Shown here one piece after another: positions 8,602 to 17,109 of a stretch of 64,000 bases of DNA (within the stretch, counting starts at the first letter, position 1; every line of letters begins with the position of its first letter). Source of the stretch: Acidomonas methanolica. GTDB taxonomy: Bacteria; Pseudomonadota; Alphaproteobacteria; Acetobacterales; Acetobacteraceae. The stretch lies in contig NZ_SLZN01000006.1 in the NCBI RefSeq assembly GCF_004346035.1, forward strand, positions 62,001 to 126,000, given 5' to 3'. The translations under genes were made by a program, and so were the position numbers. Below the pieces are notes generated by a model, which worked only from the letters and a program-made list of their open reading frames with translations, had not been told where the DNA came from and made no database searches.

Positions 8602-8985
8602 TCAGCGTTCGGTCGCGGGCTTCGGGCTCAGCGTCACCGCTTCGATCCGATACGGCAGGATGCCGACACGACGTGCCTCGATCCGGAACGTCACCCGTTC
8701 GTTCTCTTCGGCGTCTTCCCACTCGTCGCGCACCGTGCGCCCCTCCACCAGCACGCGCATGCCCTTCTGGTAGAGCGCCTGCCAGTGTTCGGTGTCGCGA
8801 TGCCAGATCTCCACCGGGGCCCAGAAGCCGCCGCGGTCCTCGAAGGTCCCGTCCTTTTTCGGCACCGGATTGTCGAAATAGACATTCAGCCGCAGCAGTC
8901 GGCGCGGTTCGTCGTTGCCGTTGGCAAACTCGCGATATTCGGGGGGTGAGCCAATATTCCCTTCACCGCTGAAATGGGTGCTCAT
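8602..8985 (-). CDS. ssb: Single-stranded DNA-binding protein, ICE type
   Basis: Encodes 127 residues with an OB-fold SSB pattern: MSTHFSGEGNIGSPPEYREF, then LRLNVYFDNPVPKKDG, FWAPVEIWHR and KGMRVLVEGRTVRDEW. It lacks the acidic glycine-rich C-terminal tail of chromosomal SSB, which fits ICE-encoded versions. Start at 8985 with GGAGA upstream. It lies between the methyltransferase and topoisomerase III, the usual place in ICEclc/PFGI-1 maintenance modules, and probably coats ssDNA during element replication or transfer. Confidence 0.85.
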   Translation of the reverse strand: MSTHFSGEGNIGSPPEYREFANGNDEPRRLLRLNVYFDNPVPKKDGTFEDRGGFWAPVEIWHRDTEHWQALYQKGMRVLVEGRTVRDEWEDAEENERVTFRIEARRVGILPYRIEAVTLSPKPATER

Positions 8986-9026
8986 TGTGCTGTCTCCGTC
9001 ATGAAACGTGGGGGACACCAGACCCT

Positions 9027-9992
9027 CTATGGGAGGTGCTGGAGGGCGAGAAACGACGGGTTCAGTTCGCAGCCGATGAACCGACGTCGAAGGCGCGTTG
9101 CCGCCCGTGCGGTGCGGCCGCTGCCTATGAAGGGATCGAGAACGATGTCGCCGATCCGTGAGCCGGCCAGCACGCAGGGCGTGACAAGGGCATCCGGAAA
9201 GACGGCGAAATGCTCGCCTTTGAGAGGCTGGGCGGCGATGGTCCAGACATCGCGCCGGTTGCGACGGGGCCGCGCGCCGATCTGATGCAGCCTGCCGCGC
9301 AGATTGCCGTTCGGGCCGGTTGCGCGTTCTCCGGGAGGCTGGCGGACCGGCCGCAGATTGCCTGGCGCGCGAGGATCGGAAGACGGCTCGGAAATCGCTT
9401 CCCGATCGAAATAGTAGCGGCGCGCCTTGCTGAGGAGGAACAGATATTCATGGGCGCGGGTGCAGCGATCCGTGACACTTTCGGGCATCGGGTTCGGCTT
9501 GGCCCAGATGATGTCCTGGCGCAGATACCAGCCATCCTGTCGCAGTGCGAACGCCAGCATCCAGGGGATGCCTATCAGATCCTTGCCCTTGAAGCCTTCG
9601 GGCGGTGGTTGCCAGCGTCCACCGCGTGGTCCGCGTGTCCGGGCGCCGTATGTCTCCCAACGATGGCCCTGGCTGCCCCCGCCCGATTTCCCGGTCCCGG
9701 CGTAGCTGTCGCCGATATTGACCCAGAGGGTGCCGTCATCGGCCAGCAGCTTGTGGACCTCGCGAAAGACGGCGAGGAGATTGTCGATAAAAGCGGCCGG
9801 TGTTGTTTCGGTGCCGATCTCGGCGTGGCTGTCGGGATGATCGGGTGGAAGATACTGGCGCAGACCGAAATAGGGCGGGCTGGTCACGCACATGTTGACC
9901 CGCACACCGTCGTCGGCCATCTGGCGCAGCAACAGGCGGCAGTCACCGATATGGGTGCGGCCGAGCCAGGGCGAGGGCGTGGTGAGCGTCAT
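9027..9992 (-). CDS. Site-specific amino-DNA methyltransferase
   Basis: Encodes a 321-residue N6-adenine or N4-cytosine methyltransferase. The catalytic motif IV (TSPPYFGLRQY) lies near residue 37, and the SAM-binding motif I (DPFIGSGRTARAA) near residue 286, giving beta-class order. SPPY is common in N4-cytosine enzymes, so cytosine is possible. The start at 9992 overlaps the end of the DUF3158 gene in ATGA fashion; a much longer reading to 10373 overlaps that gene and is rejected. No partner endonuclease is present, so it is a solitary methyltransferase inside an ICE maintenance operon. Confidence 0.9.
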   Translation of the reverse strand: MTLTTPSPWLGRTHIGDCRLLLRQMADDGVRVNMCVTSPPYFGLRQYLPPDHPDSHAEIGTETTPAAFIDNLLAVFREVHKLLADDGTLWVNIGDSYAGTGKSGGGSQGHRWETYGARTRGPRGGRWQPPPEGFKGKDLIGIPWMLAFALRQDGWYLRQDIIWAKPNPMPESVTDRCTRAHEYLFLLSKARRYYFDREAISEPSSDPRAPGNLRPVRQPPGERATGPNGNLRGRLHQIGARPRRNRRDVWTIAAQPLKGEHFAVFPDALVTPCVLAGSRIGDIVLDPFIGSGRTARAATRLRRRFIGCELNPSFLALQHLP

Positions 9993-10498
9993 GGCATGGA
10001 CTCTCCCTGCTGCATCAGCATACGACCGGCACAGACCCGATCGGTGTCCCTGAGCTTGTCGGCGCAGTCCCCGGCCTGCCGCGCCAGGGTATGGAGCAGG
10101 CTCACCTGCATGTTCAGGACGATCCGCTGGCATTCCATCGCCTTGAGGTCGTCCAGGAGCGACGCGGGCGTTGTCGGGTCGGCGATCAGGGCCTGCCACA
10201 GCGCCACGCCCATCCGGGAACGGTCGCGGTTGCGCCAGCGCAGGAAGGTCGTGCCTGCGCCAGTGGGTTGCTGGGCCAGTTGCACATTGAGGAGCGCAAA
10301 CGGGTAGCGGTTCGTCTGCGCCAGAATTCGCCGCTGCGCCAGGGTAATGAGGTCGTCCCGAAGGGCTGAGCACTGGCTGGCCCAGGTCTCCAACCCCTTA
10401 CCTTTAAAAGGTTGTAAAAGGCCTTTTAGGTAGGCTGCGTGTTCCAGTCGCTGGAAGTCTGTCTGTTCCAGCGGAATGAAGTGGGGGCTGCCGGTCAT
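9989..10498 (-). CDS. DUF3158 family ICE protein
   Basis: Encodes 169 residues, alpha-helical and soluble, assigned to DUF3158 by content and by its conserved place between the TIGR03761 protein and ssb in PFGI-1/ICEclc-type elements. Visible segments include ALRDDLITLAQRRILAQTNRYPFALLNVQLAQQ and GTTFLRWRNRDRSRMGVALW. Its ATG overlaps the upstream stop (10495-10498), and its stop overlaps the methyltransferase start. Function unknown; probably element maintenance. Confidence 0.75.
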   Translation of the reverse strand: MTGSPHFIPLEQTDFQRLEHAAYLKGLLQPFKGKGLETWASQCSALRDDLITLAQRRILAQTNRYPFALLNVQLAQQPTGAGTTFLRWRNRDRSRMGVALWQALIADPTTPASLLDDLKAMECQRIVLNMQVSLLHTLARQAGDCADKLRDTDRVCAGRMLMQQGESMP

Positions 10499-11313
10499 TC
10501 GTCACCGCCTTCGCCAGCAGAAGAGTCGCCGGCGTCGTCTGATGTCTCCTCGGAAGGGGGCTCGGGTTCGCTGTCCGGCGACACGGGTGCCGGTTCGGCG
10601 GTGGCGCTGCGGCGCGGGGGCGAAGAAGACGAAACCGAACGCCGGATCACGGGCGGGGCGAAGCGCGAGCGGCGTGTGCCGTCCAGCACGTCCTGCGGCA
10701 AAGTGCCGAACTTCTCGATCGCCGCGCGCCCGGCAGCGTTCATCGAGACGAAATCGTCGCGCGAGCAGCCGGAATAGCGATATTGCTGGGCCAAGCTGAA
10801 CAGGCTGCGCAGCGCATGTGCGCCCTCATTGAGCCAGCGTTCGAGCGTGGAGCGGTCGATCAGCGCGGTGTGGTGCGCAAGAATCAGCTTGCGGGCGAGT
10901 TCATCGTAATCGGCGAGCAGATACAGCGCCATGAACCCCAGTTGCGACGAGATGAAGAGGGGCAGCTTGACCGGCTGCACGTTGAGATTCTCGCCGACGC
11001 TCAGGGCGGACGGCAGACCGGCCAGCGCCTGGTCGACCTGTTCGCGCAGCGTGTGAAGCTGGTCCTTCGTGGTGTTCAGCTTTTCTTCAATGCGCAGCAT
11101 CCACCAGTCGCTGTAGGGATCATCCTGTTCGGCGCCGCGCTTCATCCGGTTCATGACGGCGACGTAGCCATTGAGGCCGACGATGGCCGGCTTGCCGTCG
11201 GACGCCGCGCGGCCATGCCAGATGCGGGAAGCATGATGGGTATGCAGCGTCAGCGACATCGTGCTGCGCAATGAGCCAAGATTTAACTGAAGGGTTTCCG
11301 TCGAACTGGACAT
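10495..11313 (-). CDS. TIGR03761 family integrating conjugative element protein
   Basis: Encodes 272 residues from the ATG at 11313, preceded by GAGGCGG. The body matches the PFL_4669/TIGR03761 type: LHTHHASRIWHGR near the N-terminus, then PAIVGLNGYVAVMNRMKRGAEQDDPYSDWWMLRIEE and HALRSLFSLAQQYRYSGCSRDDF. The last 60 residues are a low-complexity Ser/Pro/Glu tail. In related ICEs it directly follows the STY4528-type protein; here hipBA and a repeat block separate them. Unknown molecular role in ICE maintenance. Confidence 0.8.
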   Translation of the reverse strand: MSSSTETLQLNLGSLRSTMSLTLHTHHASRIWHGRAASDGKPAIVGLNGYVAVMNRMKRGAEQDDPYSDWWMLRIEEKLNTTKDQLHTLREQVDQALAGLPSALSVGENLNVQPVKLPLFISSQLGFMALYLLADYDELARKLILAHHTALIDRSTLERWLNEGAHALRSLFSLAQQYRYSGCSRDDFVSMNAAGRAAIEKFGTLPQDVLDGTRRSRFAPPVIRRSVSSSSPPRRSATAEPAPVSPDSEPEPPSEETSDDAGDSSAGEGGDE

Positions 11314-11431
11314 CGGCACCGCCTCGCAAGGAAAAGACGCCCAAGCATCCGGTCGATCGGGAAGGCTGTCAGTCGCCAAACCGCATCGGTGCGGGGCCGG
11401 ATAGACCCGAACGGCGTGTCCGTGGCGAGAC

Positions 11432-11995
11432 CCGGAAGGCTGCGTGTTGCGTTATACCCCGGGTATAATTGGCGACGACGCTCCATCGGGCTCCTGTCCG
11501 GTGCGGAGAACCGAAGAGCCGGTTGGCGTCGGATGCCACCGTCAGATGCGCCATGCCTGCCACCCGTAGGCGTTGGGCGCGGGGGTGCGACCCATGAAGT
11601 CCGGTCCGGAAGGCTGCGTGTTGCGTTATACCCTGGGTATAATTGGCGACGACGCCCCATCGGCCTCCTGTCCGGTGCGGAGGAACGAAGAGTCAGGCGG
11701 CCTTCGGCTGCTGCTGTCAGGCGTGTCATGCCTGCCACCCGTGGGCGCGGCCGCCGGCGGTGCGGCCCATGAAGTGCGGTCTGGAAGGCTGCGTGTTACG
11801 TTATACCCTGGGTATAATTGACGACGACGCCCCATCGGCCTCCTGTCCGGTGCGGAGGGCCGAAGAGTCAGGCGGCCTTCGGCTGCTGCCGTCAGGCGTG
11901 CCATGCTTGCCACTCGTGGGCGCGACCACCGGGGGCGGCGGCCCATGCAGCCCGGTCTGGAAGGCTGTCTGTTACATTATACCCAGGGTATAACT
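11432..11995. repeat. Four tandem ~175-bp repeats, each with a 17-nt palindrome
   Basis: Four imperfect units with palindromes TTATACCC-N-GGGTATAA at 11452-11468, 11626-11642, 11801-11817 and 11977-11993. Spacing is 174, 175 and 176 bp. The arms are identical in all four while the centre varies (C, T, T, A). Flanks (GGAAGGCTG..., GACGACGC, CCCATGAAGT) are also repeated but less perfectly. Open frames in the array are by-products of the repetition, and the changing period breaks any frame. It separates the divergent TIGR03761 gene and hipB, so a shared operator array or iteron-like site is likely. Confidence 0.85.
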
Positions 11996-12066
11996 GACGG
12001 GATCGGGTGCCACAGGTGCCGGTTACCAAGGCTCGCAACGTCCTTGAATTCTCGCCAAACACATCA

Positions 12067-12083
12067 TATATGACGCATATAAT
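12067..12083 (+). promoter_or_regulatory. hipBA promoter -10 with overlapping palindrome
   Basis: TATAAT at 12078-12083 overlaps a 6-3-6 palindrome, TATATG-acg-CATATA (12067-12081), 18-34 nt before the first hipB ATG. A repressor such as HipB bound here would cover the promoter. Confidence 0.45.
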
Positions 12084-12100
12084 CTGTCTTTCGGTCAAAT

Positions 12101-12481
12101 ATGGTGAGTTATATGGGTTCCCCGAAGGCCAAGACGGCACTTGAACGGCTCGGGCACGATGTGCGAGGCGCGCGTCTGCGGCGTGGCATCGCGGTCGTGG
12201 ATCTTGCCGCGCGCGCGGGAACCTCGCCGAGTTCGATCTCCCGTCTCGAACGCGGCGATCCCGGCGTTGCCATCGGGACTCTTGCCGACGTGCTGGTTGT
12301 TCTGGGCCTTCTTGAGCGTCTCGCCGACCTGATCGACCTTCGCAAGGACGATCTGGGGCTGGCGCTTGCGGCGGAACAGGGACCGCGCAGAGGACGTTCC
12401 TTCGCGGCGCGGCTCCGCAAGCAGAAGGTTCGGCCGGAGAAAGGGCAGGACGTCGTTGACCCCGAAGGGGTATCATTCTGA
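12101..12481 (+). CDS. hipB: HipB-like XRE antitoxin/repressor
   Basis: Encodes 126 residues with a Cro/CI helix-turn-helix at about 13-70 (LGHDVRGARLRRGIAVVDLAARAGTSPSSISRLERGD), followed by a basic tail ending PEGVSF. Two ATGs are possible: 12101 and 12113, the latter having GGTGAG in front. The stop overlaps the hipA start by one base (TGATG), typical of translationally coupled hipBA. HipB neutralises HipA and represses its own promoter; the palindromes upstream are candidate operators. Plus strand, against the surrounding ICE genes, so probably an insertion. Confidence 0.85.
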   Translation: MVSYMGSPKAKTALERLGHDVRGARLRRGIAVVDLAARAGTSPSSISRLERGDPGVAIGTLADVLVVLGLLERLADLIDLRKDDLGLALAAEQGPRRGRSFAARLRKQKVRPEKGQDVVDPEGVSF

Positions 12482-13713
12482 TGGCCGATTTCCACGCCCA
12501 TGTCGCACTTGGAGAAAGCCTGACGCCGGTCGGCCAACTGCGCTTCACCCATGTCGGGCCGCGTCAGTTCTCGACCTTTGCCTACGGGGAGTCCTGGATC
12601 GACAATCCGCGCGGCTTTGCCATAGTGCCGGATCTGCCTCTTGAGGGCGGCCCGTTTCACTGCTCGGGTCAACCGGGTCATCTGCGGGACGCCTTGCCGG
12701 GCGTTTTCGCCGATGCCGCCCCGGACAGTTGGGGGCGCAGGCTCCTGGAACGGGCCTATGGCAACGGCCTCAACGAGTTCGAGTATCTGACGCTGGCCGA
12801 TGATGCCTGCCGGCAGGGGGCGATGCGTTTCCTAGACGGCGCGGGTGAGGTCATTCAGGGCAAGGCGACGGACTCTGTCCCCAGGCTGGTCGACCTGGAA
12901 ACCATCACGACGATCGCTCGCGCCTACGAGGAAGGCAAGGAGATTTCAGCCGGGGACATGCAGGCCCTGGCCGGGGCCGGCGGTTCCGGCGGCGCGCGTC
13001 CCAAGGCGAATGTCAGGGATGGCGAGACGCTCTGGCTGGCGAAATTCACCTCGGTTCATGACCAGCAGCCCATCGAGCGCGTCGAGGTTGCAACGCTTCG
13101 TCTGGCGGAGACGTGCGGACTTCGGACGCCCGGGGCGCGGCTGGAACTGGCGCATACGCCCTTTCCCGTGGCTTTGATCCAGCGGTTCGATCGTCGGGGA
13201 GCCAGCCGGATTCCCTATATTTCGGCGCGCACGGCCCTTGGCAAAACCGGAGCGGAACTCGGCTCCTATACCGAAATCGTTGATTTCATGCGGTCGTGGT
13301 GTTCCGATCCCATGGCGGATTTTCGTGAACTGTATCGGCGCCTGATCTTCACGATCCTCGTCTCCAACAAGGACGATCATCTGAAAAATCATGGTTTTCT
13401 CTATGTGGGAGCCGGTCGATGGCGGATGTCGCCCGTTTTCGACGTGAATCCCGCGCCCGACCGCAACCCGCATCTTGAGACGGCGATCATGGAGGGCGGT
13501 CCGCATGATCGCTCGATCGCGCTGGCCCTGGAAGCTTCCGCGTTCTTCGAGATTCCCGAGCCTGAAGCGCGGATGGAGATCCGGACGATGGCGCGCCGAA
13601 TCTCGGACGGATGGCGCGATATGTTCCGCCAGGTCGGTCTCTCCGGTGCCATGGCGCGCGACTACGAACCGGCGTTCATGAGCGAGCAGATGGATCTGGC
13701 CCTGTCCTTCTAG
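12481..13713 (+). CDS. hipA: HipA family serine/threonine kinase toxin
   Basis: Encodes a 410-residue HipA-family kinase, the toxin of type II HipBA modules; in E. coli HipA phosphorylates glutamyl-tRNA synthetase and induces persistence. The N-terminal subdomain (GQLRFTHVG, ADAAPDSWGRRLLER) is followed by a Gly-rich loop (GGSGGARPKA near 165), an ATP-anchoring WLAKF, the catalytic loop NKDDHLKNHGF near 297 and DVNPAP near 320. All key residues are present, so it looks active. Near-full length for the family. Coupled to hipB. Confidence 0.92.
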   Translation: MADFHAHVALGESLTPVGQLRFTHVGPRQFSTFAYGESWIDNPRGFAIVPDLPLEGGPFHCSGQPGHLRDALPGVFADAAPDSWGRRLLERAYGNGLNEFEYLTLADDACRQGAMRFLDGAGEVIQGKATDSVPRLVDLETITTIARAYEEGKEISAGDMQALAGAGGSGGARPKANVRDGETLWLAKFTSVHDQQPIERVEVATLRLAETCGLRTPGARLELAHTPFPVALIQRFDRRGASRIPYISARTALGKTGAELGSYTEIVDFMRSWCSDPMADFRELYRRLIFTILVSNKDDHLKNHGFLYVGAGRWRMSPVFDVNPAPDRNPHLETAIMEGGPHDRSIALALEASAFFEIPEPEARMEIRTMARRISDGWRDMFRQVGLSGAMARDYEPAFMSEQMDLALSF

Positions 13714-13739
13714 TCATATCTGACTGGAAGCCTCCTGTT

Positions 13740-14864
13740 TCATGTCAGATCCGAGTGTTTCCAGTCCCGGACGGAGGCGCCGCCTTTTGCCTCCCGTTGT
13801 CCGGCCCATGCCCGAAATTCGCCGCGGAGAGCCTTCTGCACGATCCCGAACAGATATCCCGCGGGATTTCGGACCACGCCAGCCCGGCACCGGGCATCCC
13901 ATTCGTCGAAAATAGCCTGATGCCCCGAGGTGTCGGTCGCCCGCAACGCGGCCAGGACGCCAGTCTGCTGGTCGTGCGTGAGTGTGGCGAACCGCTCCGG
14001 GAGGTTCAACGCGCCGGACGCGGACCGTACAGTATGTATTTTACTATTATCTTCTTTTTGTACAGTACTGGCCGTCTTCGGAATCCGAAGAGAGCCGTTT
14101 TCCGGGCGTTTCCGGCTGACTTCGGATTCCGAAGACAGAGAGGCACGATTCCGAAGACGGTGCGGATCACTGTCTTCGGAATCAGGATTATCCCCACCCT
14201 GTGGATAAGTCTGACGCAGGGTCGAGCCCTGCGTCGCCATGCGCTGTGCCATGGCCTGAAGGCGCGTGGGCAGGATCTGATCGTGCAGGCAGGCATCCTC
14301 GGTGATCTCTTTCAGCACCAGCGCGCCGATCTGTTGCAGTGATTTGCTGGCGTGCGTGAGACTTCGGCCGACAAGATCGAGATAGTCCATGTCGAGCTGA
14401 ATCCCTTCGTAGGGCGTCAGGGGTTCGTCGTGCAGGACATAGAGGTTGCCCACGACGCGGCCGGTTGCCGGGTCGCGGCGGCGTCGTGCGAGACTGATCC
14501 AGCGTGTCAGCCGCATGGCCGTCAGGGCGCGGGCGACTGTCTCATGGGATGCCCGACCGGCACCGGGGAGCGATGCGAGATACGGTGCGAGTTCATCGTA
14601 ACTGGGAAAAGCCGTTATGCCGTCGTCGTTGAGCAGGAGACGAAAAACCTGCCAGGCGTTTCTCTCCAGGGGCGTCAGGCGGCGATCGAGGAGGAGCGCC
14701 CTGGGCACGGCATCATGACGGTTGCCGGAGAAGATCAGGCGATCCGCACGGGAGGCGGACTGCCGGGACGATGCGTCCGCGCGTTCAGCCTGGAGACGGC
14801 TTGCGGCATGATCGAGGACGGTCTCCAGCCCTTCGGAACCGCGTGGTGGCCGTGGGCGGTTCAC
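13740..14864 (-). CDS. STY4528-type replication protein
   Basis: Encodes 374 residues assigned to the STY4528 family of pathogenicity-island/ICE replication proteins by position after DUF2857 and ParB and by content: RLTPLERNAWQVFRLLL, ITAFPSYDELAPYLASLPG with a winged-helix-like SHETVARALTAMRLTRWISLARRRRD, then a Ser/Glu-rich linker and a C-terminal domain ending in FRAWAGQREAKGG. Adjacent to the DUF2857 gene with 2 nt between. Probably starts plasmid-like replication of the excised ICE. The 3' half includes CTTCGGAATC repeats (about 14060-14180), giving low-complexity protein. Confidence 0.75.
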   Translation of the reverse strand: MNRPRPPRGSEGLETVLDHAASRLQAERADASSRQSASRADRLIFSGNRHDAVPRALLLDRRLTPLERNAWQVFRLLLNDDGITAFPSYDELAPYLASLPGAGRASHETVARALTAMRLTRWISLARRRRDPATGRVVGNLYVLHDEPLTPYEGIQLDMDYLDLVGRSLTHASKSLQQIGALVLKEITEDACLHDQILPTRLQAMAQRMATQGSTLRQTYPQGGDNPDSEDSDPHRLRNRASLSSESEVSRKRPENGSLRIPKTASTVQKEDNSKIHTVRSASGALNLPERFATLTHDQQTGVLAALRATDTSGHQAIFDEWDARCRAGVVRNPAGYLFGIVQKALRGEFRAWAGQREAKGGASVRDWKHSDLT

Positions 14865-14866
14865 GG

Positions 14867-15427
14867 CTAGATCTGGCCTTCATCGATCCATCCACGAATG
14901 GCGCTCCAGACGACGGAGAGAGGAAGATCGGTGCTCTCGGCAAGATCGGCCGCGAGCGCGAACATGGTCGTCTCGTCGGTCAGGGCGATTTTTCGCTCCT
15001 TGATGGCGGCGCTCCACAATTCCCACAGGTTTGCGTCCTGCTCTTCGGTCAGAACGGGGTGGCGTCCTTTGCGTTTCGGGAGGCCAAGAATGTCGCGGCG
15101 CAGGGCGATTTCCTGGTGCGTCAATCCAAAGAATCTGGTGATCAGCTCGGTGCTGGCTCCAAGGCGCAGCAGGCGATCGACCTCTTCGATTTCCTTGGCG
15201 AAGCTGTGAATCTGTGACAGAAGACGTCTCAGGACGTCCCGATTGATCGTGACGGAACACCAGCAGATCGCAGCATTTGCCAGAATGGCGACCATGGCCG
15301 GGTTCTTGAGCGCGTCCAGGTCCTGTGCATCAAACCCCATTGAGCGGGCGCGGCGTAGCTGCCCGTTCCGCAGGTCATGCAGGGCTTGTGCGATGACTGC
15401 CTGGTTGAGAGGATGCGGGCCGGACAT
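14867..15427 (-). CDS. DUF2857 family ICE protein
   Basis: Encodes 186 residues, mostly helical, with the DUF2857/STY4526 pattern: NQAVIAQALHDLRNGQLRRARSMGF, an inner LGASTELITRFFGLTHQEIALRRDILGLPKRKGRHP resembling a helix-turn-helix, and a helical C-terminus. In ICEclc/SPI-7-type elements this gene lies between parB and the STY4528 gene, as here. A regulatory or replication-accessory role is probable because of the HTH-like segment. Confidence 0.75.
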   Translation of the reverse strand: MSGPHPLNQAVIAQALHDLRNGQLRRARSMGFDAQDLDALKNPAMVAILANAAICWCSVTINRDVLRRLLSQIHSFAKEIEEVDRLLRLGASTELITRFFGLTHQEIALRRDILGLPKRKGRHPVLTEEQDANLWELWSAAIKERKIALTDETTMFALAADLAESTDLPLSVVWSAIRGWIDEGQI

Positions 15428-15438
15428 CGGAGCGCATC

Positions 15439-17109
15439 CTAGCGATCGGGCATCGCGGCAGCGCCCGAGACCGGCGTCCGTTCAAGGTCGGTCAGTCGGC
15501 GCGCCAGCCGGATCAGGCGAAACAGCTTGACCAGTCCCGCGTCGCTCAGTCTGCGGCTTTCGTGATCCTGCATGGCCGTTCCGATCAGCAGAAACCTCAG
15601 ATCGCCGTAAACCATCTCCGGGGATGTCGATGCCGGCGCGGTGCCGCTCAGTGCGTGGAGCAGAGACCGGGCCGCCCGCGCCGCGGTCGGACCGCTCTGT
15701 TCACCCGCAGCGACGGGCGTGTACCGGCAGACGAAACCGAGGCCGGCATCGTCGGGTGAAACACTCTCGTCGTCGAGACCTGCTTCGTGTGCGATTTCAC
15801 GGGCGAATTGCGCGATATGGCTGCGTAGCTGCTCGGGCGTATCCAGGTCGGGTTCGATGTGCCAGACGTCCGAGATCGGGTAGAGGCCGCCTGCACGAAC
15901 GGGGATGGCTTGCAGGACCGTGCTCTCGAAATCAGCGTGGGTCTCGCCGGTGTGTTCGGCGACCAGACGCTGGATGGTGTCGAGCCGGTCACTGCTCCGA
16001 ACCGGCGAGACCACATAATCATCTCTTCTCGTGGCAGGGAGATCACCGAGCGGGAGGTCATCGTCGCCCTCCGTCGGCAGGGAATCCGCCGTTGGGGTAA
16101 CGTCACGAGCGGACGCCGGGATGCGGGGCGGAAGAACCGGCGGGTGAGAGACCGCAGGCGTTGACGGTGACAGTATCTGTGATGGTGGTTGGGGCGGGGC
16201 GGTCGTTTCGGTGGTAAGCGCCTGCCACCGGCGATCCGAATCAACGATCTCAAGCGCGAGGGTATCGTAATTCTCGCCCAGCAGATCCGCCATCTGACCC
16301 ACCAGTTCGTCCTGTACGCGCTGCGCCGAGAACTGACCGGGGTCCACATCGAACGCAGAAAGCACGTCCTGGAAGAGTGTCGGAAAATCCGTGGTGCCCG
16401 TTGGAGAGGTTTGCCGGCTGTCCCAGCATCTTGACGCCGACCGACGCAACGACGTCAGCTGCTCGACCTGGTGTCGGCCAAGACCCGCATAGAGCACATT
16501 CGGAATGGCAGGCAGAAGGTACTGGATCGCCTCCTGCATCCGGCTGATGTGAGGCTGGGGGACTGGATAACCGTCTGTCCGAAGGCGCCGCGCCAGGTCC
16601 GATTGCGTCAATGTCCTGCCGGTCTCCTCCTCATACAGTTCACGCGCCTTGGCAACGCCAAGGGCCCGCTCGATGAAGGTCAGTCCGCCGTGAAGTTCGT
16701 TCTCCGCGAGGTGCCCGGTGAGTGAGAGGATCTCGCCCCGCTGGGGCCAGGGTCGAAAAAGGCAAGCGATGCGATAGAATCGCTCGTCCCGGGTTTCCGC
16801 CCAGAGATCGCGGAGAATGGCGAGCCGCGTATTTCCGCCATTGCGAATGATGTAATGCCCCGCACCCGGTCGACGGGTGATCGGCGGCGGCGCATCGAGA
16901 CCCCGCTCGCGAATGGAGGTCTTGATATCGTCGTAGAGCGGATTACGGGTGATGCGCGGGTCGAGTTCATAGGGGCGCAACTGGTCGAGTGTGACGACCA
17001 TGGGGGTGTCGGTAATCGGGTCACTGAGGTTTTCCACGGAAGGCCCCGCATGACGAAAGCCCTCACTGAGCAGCCTGGCGGCCATATCTTCCGCGGATGG
17101 ATTAGCCAT
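15439..17109 (-). CDS. parB: ParB-like partition protein, ICE type
   Basis: Encodes 556 residues from the ATG at 17109 (GAAGGGAA upstream); a longer reading to 17169 overlaps the HicA-like gene further. N-terminal ParB/Srx fold at about 40-150 (TLDQLRPYELDPRITRN, GHYIIRNGGNTRLAIL, HLAENELHGGLTF), HTH near 170-200 (LTQSDLARRLRTDGYPVPQPHISRM), then a Pro-rich linker (300-360) and a long C-terminal domain. This size and layout match ICE ParB proteins of the PFGI-1 type rather than short plasmid ParB. Stabilises the ICE with ParA. Confidence 0.85.
   Translation of the reverse strand: MANPSAEDMAARLLSEGFRHAGPSVENLSDPITDTPMVVTLDQLRPYELDPRITRNPLYDDIKTSIRERGLDAPPPITRRPGAGHYIIRNGGNTRLAILRDLWAETRDERFYRIACLFRPWPQRGEILSLTGHLAENELHGGLTFIERALGVAKARELYEEETGRTLTQSDLARRLRTDGYPVPQPHISRMQEAIQYLLPAIPNVLYAGLGRHQVEQLTSLRRSASRCWDSRQTSPTGTTDFPTLFQDVLSAFDVDPGQFSAQRVQDELVGQMADLLGENYDTLALEIVDSDRRWQALTTETTAPPQPPSQILSPSTPAVSHPPVLPPRIPASARDVTPTADSLPTEGDDDLPLGDLPATRRDDYVVSPVRSSDRLDTIQRLVAEHTGETHADFESTVLQAIPVRAGGLYPISDVWHIEPDLDTPEQLRSHIAQFAREIAHEAGLDDESVSPDDAGLGFVCRYTPVAAGEQSGPTAARAARSLLHALSGTAPASTSPEMVYGDLRFLLIGTAMQDHESRRLSDAGLVKLFRLIRLARRLTDLERTPVSGAAAMPDR

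Noticed and set aside
9210-10307. 365-codon plus-strand frame opposite the methyltransferase and DUF3158 genes
   Set aside because: Antisense shadow of two well-supported genes; no domain pattern.
11389-11993. Several open frames giving repeated RRRQLYPGYN-type peptides
   Set aside because: They follow from the 175-bp DNA repeats; unit lengths of 174, 175 and 176 break the frame.
11432-11995. CRISPR array
   Set aside because: Units are about 175 bp with similar spacers and no cas genes; these are tandem repeats.
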